Below are positions 1 to 5,360 of a stretch of 5,855 bases of DNA, piece by piece. This stretch comes from DASXMT01 sp035569695 (GTDB lineage: Bacteria; Actinomycetota; Acidimicrobiia; Acidimicrobiales; RAAP-2). Under the pieces are notes generated by a model. The model was not told the DNA's origin. It worked only from the letters and a program-made list of their open reading frames with translations, and searched no databases. Each line of letters starts with the position of its first letter. The stretch's first letter is position 1. The stretch covers positions 1 through 5,855 of the forward strand of contig DATMMO010000149.1 in NCBI GenBank assembly GCA_035569695.1, in the 5' to 3' direction. A program made the position numbers and the translations under genes.

Positions 1-567
1 GTCGGTTAGGCGTTGGTCGAAGCTCCGAAAGCACGACGGCAGCCGGACGATGTCCTCGTCGCTCCACGTCTGAGCACTGATGGTGTCGCTGACCATGCGG
101 GCCCGGTAGTTCAGGGCGACCGGATCGGGTGCGACACCCACGTGCATCGCCGCACGGCACAGGTGGTGGACGAGCCGGGTGAGCCGGCTGCCTTCGGAGC
201 GCCGACGTGACTCGCCCGGCGCCCACGACCGGGCCCACATGTCGACGTGGTCAGCCCCCCCGGCCACCGCCCCGGCCAGCCGGGCCATGGTCCCGTTCAT
301 CTGGGTGAGCATTCCTCCGGCCCGCCGGAGGCCCCACTGGCCCCGGTGCCAGCGGTCCTCGGCCATCTGGTGGAGGCCGGCGGCGAGCAAGAAGGCGTCG
401 AGCCACTGCTGGCCGGCGACTCGATCGAGGAGGTGCGAGGACAGTGTCTCGGCGTCGTTGAACAGATCGATGAGGGCCAGCGGTCCAGCAGACGACCCCG
501 TCTCGAATCGCGGCTCGTCGGCCACCGACCCGTCGCCCATCTCGGCGACGAGCTGAGCCAGCGCCAT
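1..567 (-). CDS. Unrecognised protein, N-terminal part (runs off left edge)
   Basis: This open frame of 189 codons has no stop and continues past the left edge, so only the N-terminus is visible. Third codon positions are strongly G/C, as in the neighbouring genes, which supports real coding. The start is ATG at 567, two bases after the TGA (572-570) of the upstream glycosyltransferase. An in-frame GTG at 573 would give a GTGA overlap and is the alternative. The protein is soluble-looking, with no signal peptide or membrane segment. Residues about 29-105 read as mostly helical (LALIDLFNDAE, QWLDAFLLAAGLHQMAED), residues 119-140 are basic and helical, and a motif LPSCFRSFDQ sits at about 176-185, just before the cut. 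That last motif faintly recalls, from memory only, large actinobacterial proteins annotated as phosphoribosyltransferase-like. I do not assign that function. Tight coupling to the two glycosyltransferases suggests the same pathway. Confidence 0.8.
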   Translation of the reverse strand, partial: MALAQLVAEMGDGSVADEPRFETGSSAGPLALIDLFNDAETLSSHLLDRVAGQQWLDAFLLAAGLHQMAEDRWHRGQWGLRRAGGMLTQMNGTMARLAGAVAGGADHVDMWARSWAPGESRRRSEGSRLTRLVHHLCRAAMHVGVAPDPVALNYRARMVSDTISAQTWSDEDIVRLPSCFRSFDQRLTD

Positions 568-569
568 GG

Positions 570-1970
570 TCACCGATGGCCACCTTTCCGTCGGAGACGA
601 CGTGCGGTGGCGAGATGTCGTCGTCCCGAGTGCCGACTGGCCAGGTAGGCGAAGGGCCCAGCCACGAGCCCCCGCCGTTGAAGGCGGCTCAGTTCCACGG
701 GCACGCCGGCCGGGCCGGTGGGAGCCGATTGGCTCCGCCCCTGGGGCGGCGCACCCCGCCAGGCCCGAAGGATTCCGGCCGGCAGTCGGGGGATGAGCCA
801 GAGGGCGGCGCGGGGCTGGCACAGGATGGCACTGGTCAAGAAGGCACCCTGGCCGACCCCGTAGCCAAACGCCTGTCGTCTGACGGCGGGAAGGTCACGT
901 CGGTGGTGGTGCCAGACCAGAGCGCCTGGTTGGTAGGCCAACGTGTGGCCGTCGGCGATCAACCGGAACAGCGCGGCCAGGTCGTCTCCGCCGCGGGCGG
1001 GCGAGCCGGTACCGAGCGCGGGATCGAATCCACCGATGCTTTGCAGGTAGCGGGTGTCGAAAGCCATGTTCGCCCCCGACCCCAACCGTCCCGCGCTGAA
1101 CGGGAACAGCGAGTCGGTCGCGCCCGACTGGTGGAGATGGAAGCGAGCCGGGACGAACCCTTTGGCGAACTGGCCGTGCATCTCCAGCATGAACTGGGCC
1201 GGAGTCTCGAGCTCGGCCGGCAGGATGAGCCCCGTCGTACCCTTGACAGCGGGTTCGGTGACGAAGGGCATCACCAGCTCGCTGAGCCAGTTGCGATCGA
1301 CGACGACATCGTCATCGGTGAAGGCAACGATCTCGCCCGTGACCTCAGGGAGGGCCCGGTTATGGCTGGCCCCGAGGCCCCGGCGCCGCTCGCCCAGGTA
1401 GCGCACCGGGTATCGACGACCCATCGCCTCGACCAGCTGTCGGGTCTCGTCCGACTCGGAGTCGTTGTCGACAACGAGAACATCGAAGTTGGGGTAATCG
1501 ACCCGCTCGAGCGACGCCAGACAGGTGGCCAGCTGCGCGGGCCGCTCCCGGGTGGCGATCACTACCGTCACCGGGGGAGGGTCGGTGAGGATGCTGGCCC
1601 GCGCCGCCAGGCACGGAGCGCTTCGGTCCGTCCAGCCCGTCCACAGGGACGGTGTCGACGGAGTGGGCATGCTGTCGGCTCGGACATGGGCGTCCAATGC
1701 CGGCCCAATAGCGCCCCGGACGGCCCGGGCCCACCGGACTGGACGATCGACCTCATCGATGTTCAACCGGACCAGCCCGAGCGGCTGGGTGTGAAGCCGT
1801 ACCAACGCCAAGAGGGACGTGGAAATGGGAGGAAGGTGCGAGCGGTCGATGCTCTGCAATCCGGATTGCAGTTCGACTTCGGTGATGGCGACGGGCCGGA
1901 AGCTACCGGATGGGTTGGGCCACCCCAGCTCGGCAAGCGGGGTCGACTGGACCCCGATGGCCATAGTCAT
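570..1970 (-). CDS. Family 2 glycosyltransferase with N-terminal extension (466 aa)
   Basis: This is a GT-A fold glycosyltransferase that should move a sugar from a nucleotide-sugar donor to a glycan or lipid-linked acceptor on the cytoplasmic side. The catalytic domain starts near residue 132 with TVVIATRERPAQLATCLASL, followed by VLVVDND (164-170), GLGASHNRAL (198-207) and the metal-binding acidic cluster FTDDDVVVD (217-225). GSGANMAF (297-304) and GGFDPALG (313-320) are acceptor-side GT2 motifs. GGDD (327-330) fits the catalytic-base position and VWHHHRRD (352-359) the downstream conserved block. Residues 1-130 form an additional N-terminal region without a recognised catalytic motif. The C-terminus (about 385-466) is Arg-rich and amphipathic and may touch the membrane, but no clear transmembrane helix is seen. 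The ATG at 1970 overlaps the TGA of the upstream gene (TGATG), so translation is probably coupled; an ATG two codons later is the alternative start. Donor and acceptor cannot be read from the sequence. Confidence 0.93.
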   Translation of the reverse strand: MTMAIGVQSTPLAELGWPNPSGSFRPVAITEVELQSGLQSIDRSHLPPISTSLLALVRLHTQPLGLVRLNIDEVDRPVRWARAVRGAIGPALDAHVRADSMPTPSTPSLWTGWTDRSAPCLAARASILTDPPPVTVVIATRERPAQLATCLASLERVDYPNFDVLVVDNDSESDETRQLVEAMGRRYPVRYLGERRRGLGASHNRALPEVTGEIVAFTDDDVVVDRNWLSELVMPFVTEPAVKGTTGLILPAELETPAQFMLEMHGQFAKGFVPARFHLHQSGATDSLFPFSAGRLGSGANMAFDTRYLQSIGGFDPALGTGSPARGGDDLAALFRLIADGHTLAYQPGALVWHHHRRDLPAVRRQAFGYGVGQGAFLTSAILCQPRAALWLIPRLPAGILRAWRGAPPQGRSQSAPTGPAGVPVELSRLQRRGLVAGPFAYLASRHSGRRHLATARRLRRKGGHR

Positions 1971-2827
1971 CAGGTCGCGCCGAGTGAGGGATCGGGCACG
2001 ATCGCCGGGTACTCGAGCCCATCGATGGGGAGCTCGGGGTTGCCCAGGTGTCGGGTCCGGACCAGCGTTTGCAAGACGCGAAATCCGTCATGAAAGGTTC
2101 GAAGGCTCGTCTGGCCGCTCCGCCGGGGCAGCTCGATGCTCGGCACTTCGGCGATCCTGAGGCCAGCGCTCAGAGCCCGCAGTGTCAGCTCCGTTTCGAT
2201 CTCGAAACCGGCGGAGCAGAGCCCGAGGTGCCCGAGGTACTGGCGCCTGAAGGCAAAGAACCCGTAGCAAAGGTCGGTCAGCTGGGTGCGGTAGAGCACA
2301 TTGGCCACGAGCAGGAGCCCCTTGTTCCCCAAGCGGCGGAGGGTGGTGATGTCCTGGGATCCACCTCCGCCCATGAATCGGGATCCCTTTACGAAATCGA
2401 ACCCGTGATCGAGGAAGTACAGATATTGCGGTATCTCTTCGGGCGACATGCTCCCGTCGGCGTCGAGAGCGACGATGATGTCGTGTTTGGCCGCGGCAAA
2501 GCCGGCTCGGAGGGCGTGGCCCTTCCCGGCCTGCGGATCGGTGATGATGCGGATGTCCGGTCGACAGTTGCGGGCCATGAGCCGGGTGATGTCAGAGGAC
2601 CGGCCATCGACCAGGATGACCTCGTCGATACCACCGGGGAGGCGCTCCAATACGTGGGCCAGGTTGCGCGCCTCGTTCTTGGCCGGTATCACGACGCTCA
2701 CCGTGGACCGAGGCGCCTTGCGAGTACTGGAACGCTTGCGAACAGGTGCCATGGTTGGTGCCGGCATCGTCTCAGGGCGGGAAACCGGTGTCGGTCGTTC
2801 CTCGGGGGTGAACGGGGAAATGGTCAT
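1970..2827 (-). CDS. DPM1-like family 2 glycosyltransferase (285 aa)
   Basis: This GT2 protein belongs to the polyprenyl-phosphate glycosyltransferase / dolichol-phosphate-mannose-synthase-like group, which typically loads a sugar onto a polyprenyl phosphate carrier at the inner membrane face. After a Pro/Arg/Ser-rich, probably disordered stretch (1-41), the core begins VSVVIPAKNEARNLAHVLERLP (43-64). It continues with EVILVDGRSSD (69-79), GKGHALRAGF (101-110), the DxD-type site ALDADGSM (120-127), FVKGSRF (145-151) and LTDLCYGFFAFRR (183-195). FEIETELTLRAL (208-219) and the basic stretch at about 234-245 (LPRRSGQT) match the end of the family core. There are no C-terminal transmembrane helices, unlike GtrB-type relatives. 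The ATG at 2827 is preceded by a purine-rich stretch (AGAAGAGAAG on the minus strand, 2840-2831) that can act as a ribosome site. Its stop overlaps the next glycosyltransferase by one base, so the two are likely made together. The exact sugar and lipid are unknown. Confidence 0.93.
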   Translation of the reverse strand: MTISPFTPEERPTPVSRPETMPAPTMAPVRKRSSTRKAPRSTVSVVIPAKNEARNLAHVLERLPGGIDEVILVDGRSSDITRLMARNCRPDIRIITDPQAGKGHALRAGFAAAKHDIIVALDADGSMSPEEIPQYLYFLDHGFDFVKGSRFMGGGGSQDITTLRRLGNKGLLLVANVLYRTQLTDLCYGFFAFRRQYLGHLGLCSAGFEIETELTLRALSAGLRIAEVPSIELPRRSGQTSLRTFHDGFRVLQTLVRTRHLGNPELPIDGLEYPAIVPDPSLGAT

Positions 2828-2843
2828 GATCTTCTCTTCTCTG

Positions 2844-2870
2844 CCTTTCTGCTGCGGTAATTCCGAAAGG
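2844..2870 (-). repeat. Inverted repeat in the leader of the glycosyltransferase operon
   Basis: CCTTTC (2844-2849) and GAAAGG (2865-2870) are perfect inverted arms of 6 bases, with a possible nested GG/CC pair around TAATT. On the minus-strand transcript this puts a weak hairpin ending about 16 bases before the ATG of the DPM1-like gene, immediately upstream of the purine-rich ribosome-site region. It may tune translation or mRNA stability, or be chance. Confidence 0.3.
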
Positions 2871-2904
2871 ACGCACCCAACGCGGGATCGTCCGGTCGTG
2901 CCCA

Positions 2905-2930
2905 GAGTCCGGATCGGGGATCCGGATCTC
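2905..2930 (-). terminator. Strong hairpin after the second response regulator (terminator-like, no U-tract)
   Basis: TCCGGATC (2908-2915), GGG, GATCCGGA (2919-2926) form a perfect 8-bp stem with a 3-base loop. It can be extended by GAG (2905-2907) with CTC (2928-2930) across a single bulged base. It begins directly downstream of the TAG stop (2934-2932) of the second regulator. On the minus strand no T run follows, so it is either one of the U-tract-poor terminators common in high-GC Gram-positives, or a partial terminator / mRNA-stabilising stem lowering glycosyltransferase expression relative to the regulators. Confidence 0.5.
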
Positions 2931-2931
2931 G

Positions 2932-3585
2932 CTAGTCGGGTCGAAGGCCAGCCTCAAGGGCGACCGAGACCGCGGCCAAGCCGGAATGAACATTCAATTT
3001 CTTTTGCAAATTCTGTGTGTGGGTTCTCACCGTGTTGGTCGAGACGTGAAGGCGTTGGGCGATGGCGGCGTGGTTCAACCCGTCCACCATCAAGGTGAGT
3101 ACCTCCAGCTCCCGTTTCGTCAGTGACATCAGGCCGTCCCGTGCCTGGGCGTGATTGGTACTAGTACGAAAGCCGGACAGCATCGAGGTCAAGAGCGGAG
3201 GCGAGACCCACATTTTTTCCTTCGCAGCCCATCGCACGGCTTCGGCCACCTCTTGCAGAGGAGCGATCTTGAGGACGAAGCCGAATACGCCGAACTTCAT
3301 GGCCAGCTCGGCCGCCTCCCGATCCTCGCTGCTCATGAGCAACACGACCGCCGGCCTCATACCGCTGGCTGTGATCTCGCGGAGTACGTCGGCTCCGCAG
3401 GTGAGATCGATGTCGCCGTCCAGGATGAGGACATCGGGCCGAAGCGATGTCACCAGGTCTACGGCTTGGGAAGGAGAAGGAGCGGAGCCTACGACCCGGA
3501 TGTCGGGCTGGGTGTCCAACCAGGCCGACAGGGACTCGCACAGCACGGCATGCGAATCGACAATTGCTACTGCGGTCTCTCTCAC
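2932..3585 (-). CDS. LuxR/NarL-type response regulator with atypical receiver pocket (217 aa)
   Basis: This is a DNA-binding response regulator. The receiver domain spans residues 5-120: IVDSH at 8-12, the phosphorylatable Asp as D56 in VLILDGD, S85 in LLMSSED at the switch Thr/Ser position, and K106 in FVLKIAP. The C-terminal LuxR helix-turn-helix spans about 154-212 (LTKRELEVLTLMVDGLNHAAIA, then VSTNTVRTHTQNLQKKLNVH). Length is normal for the NarL/FixJ class. The usual pair of acidic Mg-binding residues (DD before H) is D10-S11 here, and the loop after D56 (GDIDLTCG) lacks the usual proline. Phosphorylation may therefore be weak or altered. The start is GTG at 3585; an in-frame TGA lies shortly upstream and no better start exists. 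No convincing Shine-Dalgarno is seen, and the stop of the upstream regulator is only 5 bases away, so translational coupling is likely. A strong hairpin follows the stop. Confidence 0.93.
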   Translation of the reverse strand: MRETAVAIVDSHAVLCESLSAWLDTQPDIRVVGSAPSPSQAVDLVTSLRPDVLILDGDIDLTCGADVLREITASGMRPAVVLLMSSEDREAAELAMKFGVFGFVLKIAPLQEVAEAVRWAAKEKMWVSPPLLTSMLSGFRTSTNHAQARDGLMSLTKRELEVLTLMVDGLNHAAIAQRLHVSTNTVRTHTQNLQKKLNVHSGLAAVSVALEAGLRPD

Positions 3586-3590
3586 GGTGG

Positions 3591-4415
3591 TTAGTCTGAG
3601 CCAAGCAGTGGTTCAGAGCCGTCCCCCGTTTGGACCATCTTTCTACGTGTATTGGTTGCCTCTTCGGCTGGGCTCACTCCAAGTGCTTCAGCCACCGTCA
3701 CGCCACCACGTGCGACGTTCTGGTCTCTCATCGATGGTTCGTCGCCATGCTCGGATTCGGCGTTCTCCATGTGCACGATCCCCCGACGCATGGCGTATGC
3801 CACCAGTTCGAGCCGCGAGTGGACACCCAATTTGATGAAGAGATGTTGGAGGTGGGCGTGCAAGGTGGCCTTACCCACGTTCATGGTCATGGCGATGGCT
3901 GTCGTGCTCTTCCCTTGGACCAAGAGAGCGATGACCTGTCGCTCCCTGGGCGTCAGATCCCGGTCCTCGACGATCCTGGCTTGGCGTTGGGCGAGTGCTC
4001 TGGCCTGGCGCGACCAGACCTTGCCCGGCCGTGCGGCTCTCAAGCGTCCGTTCGGCGGGGCGAGCCGGACATGACGCATGACTTGTTCGATCTCGACGAC
4101 ACCCTCTGATTTCAGGACGACACCGTCCGCTCCGGCGTCGAGGGCTTGCCGGAGCAATTCGGCGTCGCGCTCAGCGGTAAGGACGACAATCGGGGCGTCG
4201 ACCATTGCCGCTCGCAGGAGGCCGACGGCATCCACGCCGTGCACATTGGGAAAGTGAAGGTCGACGAGGAAGACATCGGGCCGAAACTGTCGGCCGGCCA
4301 CCAGCGCCTCCGCCGGCGTCGGCGCACAGGACACCACATCGTGCCCACGCTGCTCCAATAAGGAGGCGAATGCCTCGCTGAACATGGCATGGTCGTCACA
4401 AATCACGATCCTCAT
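3591..4415 (-). CDS. LuxR/NarL-type response regulator with C-terminal tail (274 aa)
   Basis: This response regulator has a canonical receiver: acidic pair D7-D8 in VICDDHAMF, phosphoacceptor D52 in FLVDLHFPNVHG, switch T80 in IVVLTAERD and K102 in VVLKSEG. A linker of about 30 residues (119-151), rich in Arg and Ala, leads to the LuxR helix-turn-helix at about 152-212 (LTPRERQVIALLVQGKSTTAIA, then NVGKATLHAHLQHLFIKLGVHS). Residues 213-274 form an extra acidic/polar tail that is not part of the usual NarL fold and looks disordered. The frame is open for a further 102 codons upstream, but those residues are Arg/Gly-rich and are only the shadow of the kinase gene. The ATG at 4415 puts MRIVICDDH at the correct start of the receiver and overlaps the kinase TGA as ATGA. 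GGAGGAG lies 11 bases before it inside the kinase 3' end. It is probably the direct partner of that kinase. Confidence 0.95.
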   Translation of the reverse strand: MRIVICDDHAMFSEAFASLLEQRGHDVVSCAPTPAEALVAGRQFRPDVFLVDLHFPNVHGVDAVGLLRAAMVDAPIVVLTAERDAELLRQALDAGADGVVLKSEGVVEIEQVMRHVRLAPPNGRLRAARPGKVWSRQARALAQRQARIVEDRDLTPRERQVIALLVQGKSTTAIAMTMNVGKATLHAHLQHLFIKLGVHSRLELVAYAMRRGIVHMENAESEHGDEPSMRDQNVARGGVTVAEALGVSPAEEATNTRRKMVQTGDGSEPLLGSD

Positions 4416-5149
4416 TGGTGGCCCCACTCCTCCGCCACCTGTTCGCTGTCCACATCGGCAACCGCCTCCGAACTGGGAAACAAGACCGTCATTCCGGTGC
4501 CTCCCAAATCGCTTTGGTTTACCCGTATCGAAGCGCCGTGTTGCTTCGCGATCTCGTCGATGATGCGCAGGCCGAGCGGAGGACGGGTACGAGCCCGTGG
4601 CTCCTGGTCGTGACCGCGGTCGGTCTCTGCGCTCCCCGAGTCGGCGACGCAAAGAGAGACGCCTCCCCCGTTCTGGTCCACGGAGACGCGCACGCGTCCC
4701 CCCATCCCGGCGATTCGGCATGCGTTGTCGATCAGGTTGGTCAGCAGCCGCCAGATGGACGAGGAGTAGCCCATGAGTTCAGCCGGCGCGGCACGCAGCT
4801 CGATGGCTGCGGAATGGGCCAGTCGAGCACTCTCTACTGCCTTGGCGGCGAGGAGATCGAGCCGCACCAAGGCGGCCTGTGGCGGCTCGAGCACGTGCCC
4901 GCACAGAGCGCTGATCTGCTGAGCCTCCGACTTGACCTGCTGCAGTCTTAGCCATACCGGGGGCGAAACGTCACGCTCCCCACACGCCACTTCGGCCAGC
5001 GTACGCACGGTCGCCATTGACAGCGAGATGTCATGGCAGAGGTAATGCAATACCTCTGGGCAGTCGTCGTGGTTGACGGCATGACCGAAGATGCGGGCCA
5101 CGTCCGGAACACTCTGCCCCGATCGAAGTGCCTCGTGTGCCGTACTCAC
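4412..5149 (-). CDS. Soluble sensor-less histidine kinase (245 aa)
   Basis: This is a small cytoplasmic histidine kinase-like protein, presumably donating phosphate to the response regulator(s) encoded just downstream. The dimerisation/phosphoacceptor helix holds H39 in LHYLCHDISLSMATV, resembling HisKA-type H-boxes more than the HisKA_3 type usually paired with NarL regulators. The ATPase domain follows: N-box LLTNLIDNACRIA (136-147; N138, D141 and N142), G1 box VADSGSA (169-174; D170 kept, last glycine of DxGxG replaced by Ala), and a second lid element PPLGLRIIDEIAKQHGA (190-206), with GGTGMTVLFP (216-225) closing the fold. There are no membrane segments and only about 30 residues before the H-box, so no PAS, GAF or periplasmic sensor is present. 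The start is GTG at 5149; an in-frame TGA lies three codons upstream (TGA TTA TTA GTG), which rules out a longer product. A GGGGAA sequence lies 12 bases upstream. The end overlaps the next gene as ATGA. Confidence 0.9.
   Translation of the reverse strand: MSTAHEALRSGQSVPDVARIFGHAVNHDDCPEVLHYLCHDISLSMATVRTLAEVACGERDVSPPVWLRLQQVKSEAQQISALCGHVLEPPQAALVRLDLLAAKAVESARLAHSAAIELRAAPAELMGYSSSIWRLLTNLIDNACRIAGMGGRVRVSVDQNGGGVSLCVADSGSAETDRGHDQEPRARTRPPLGLRIIDEIAKQHGASIRVNQSDLGGTGMTVLFPSSEAVADVDSEQVAEEWGHQ
4427..4433 (-). promoter_or_regulatory. Ribosome binding site that fixes the start of the first response regulator
   Basis: CTCCTCC on the plus strand reads GGAGGAG on the minus strand. It sits 11 bases before the ATG at 4415, inside the 3' end of the kinase gene. 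Together with the ATGA overlap it supports the short start rather than the upstream extension of the frame. Confidence 0.6.
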
Positions 5150-5174
5150 TAATAATCATTGTTCCCCGACCCAC

Positions 5175-5202
5175 GGCATATGCAACCAGGCAAACCGATC
5201 AA
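5175..5202 (-). promoter_or_regulatory. Candidate promoter of the kinase-regulator operon
   Basis: On the minus strand, TTGATC (5202-5197) is followed after 16 bases by TATGCC (5180-5175). The -35 is a fair match to TTGACA and the -10 only a weak match to TATAAT. A start around 5168 would give a leader of about 20 bases with GGGGAA in it. The -35 overlaps the palindrome at 5197-5210, so a bound regulator there could block or recruit polymerase. This is a pattern-based guess. Confidence 0.3.
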
Positions 5203-5210
5203 TTGTGATC
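5197..5210. repeat. Palindrome GATCA-ATTG-TGATC, possible operator
   Basis: GATCA (5197-5201) and TGATC (5206-5210) are perfect inverted arms around a 4-base spacer. It lies 48 bases before the kinase start and overlaps the candidate -35. NarL/LuxR-type dimers bind short inverted repeats, so it could be a site for one of the two regulators. No consensus proves this. Confidence 0.35.
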
Positions 5211-5239
5211 ATTCGCTCGTGCCGGAGGACTACGAGAGC

Positions 5240-5253
5240 TGGGTCATAACCCA
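5240..5253. repeat. Palindrome TGGGT-CATA-ACCCA, possible operator
   Basis: TGGGT (5240-5244) and ACCCA (5249-5253) are perfect 5-base inverted arms with a 4-base spacer, the same geometry as the palindrome at 5197-5210 but a different sequence. It sits near the middle of the divergent region, where one bound factor could influence both directions. Confidence 0.35.
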
Positions 5254-5286
5254 TTGACGTAGGGATGTTCATTCATTTGGTCAATG
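5252..5286. repeat. Inverted repeat CATTGAC / GTCAATG across 21 bases
   Basis: CATTGAC (5252-5258) and GTCAATG (5280-5286) are perfect 7-base inverted arms. Each carries a TTGAC -35-like core, one on each strand, pointing toward each other. The spacer contains a TTCATTCATTT run. No good -10 follows either core at 16-18 bases, so I do not call promoters here; the pair may be a regulator binding site. Confidence 0.35.
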
Positions 5287-5290
5287 CCGC

Positions 5291-5340
5291 GGTCCTTCCG
5301 CCTGGGGACCATGGACGAGCGGTCCGTTTTTTCGGGTCCG
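5291..5340 (+). promoter_or_regulatory. Possible attenuator-like leader of the GH16 gene
   Basis: GGTCC (5291-5295), GGACC (5306-5310) and GGTCC (5321-5325) are spaced exactly 15 bases apart. The middle arm can pair with either outer arm, so the two hairpins exclude each other. The downstream one is followed by G and six T residues (5327-5332), the layout of an intrinsic terminator. The upstream one, extendable by two G-U pairs, would act as an antiterminator. A fourth GGTCC lies at 5335-5339. Stems are only 5-7 bp, so this may be chance. No known riboswitch or T-box motif is recognised. Confidence 0.3.
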
Positions 5341-5347
5341 GGCTGGC

Positions 5348-5354
5348 GAGGAGG
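5348..5354 (+). promoter_or_regulatory. Ribosome binding site of the GH16 gene
   Basis: GAGGAGG lies 6 bases before the ATG at 5361. It is a near-perfect Shine-Dalgarno sequence and the reason for choosing this start over ATG 5376 (residue 6). Confidence 0.75.
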
Positions 5355-5360
5355 TCGAAC

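Larger units (their letters stand above)
5150..5360. other. Divergent intergenic region between kinase operon and GH16 gene
   Basis: This 211-base region separates the minus-strand kinase operon from the plus-strand GH16 gene. It should hold both promoters and is less GC-rich (especially 5150-5290) than the flanking genes. Contents from left to right are a possible kinase ribosome site (5162-5167), a candidate minus-strand promoter, a 14-base palindrome (5197-5210), a second 14-base palindrome (5240-5253), a longer inverted repeat (5252-5286), and the GGTCC/GGACC series with a T6 run ahead of the GH16 ribosome site. I see no convincing gene in it. Confidence 0.8.

Noticed and set aside
251..583. 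Minus-strand frame of 110 codons at the left end
   Set aside because: It is Arg/Gly-rich without motifs and out of frame with the better-biased frame starting at 567 that runs open to the window edge.
576..2093. Plus-strand open frame of 505 codons opposite the larger glycosyltransferase
   Set aside because: It is the antisense shadow of a high-GC gene. The minus strand has clear GT2 motifs, while the plus product is a Gly/Arg/Pro/Gln-rich string with no domain.
2048..2860. Plus-strand open frame of 270 codons opposite the DPM1-like gene
   Set aside because: It is the antisense shadow of a gene with unmistakable GT2 motifs; it has no ribosome site or recognisable motif.
4416..4721. 102-codon upstream extension of the first response regulator
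   Set aside because: It lies inside the kinase gene in another frame and is Arg/Gly-rich and featureless. The receiver begins exactly at the ATG at 4415, which overlaps the kinase stop.
5180..5257. Possible 25-residue peptide in the divergent region, starting MQPGKPINCDHS
   Set aside because: There is no Shine-Dalgarno sequence before the ATG and it overlaps putative regulatory palindromes. A short open frame of this size is expected by chance.
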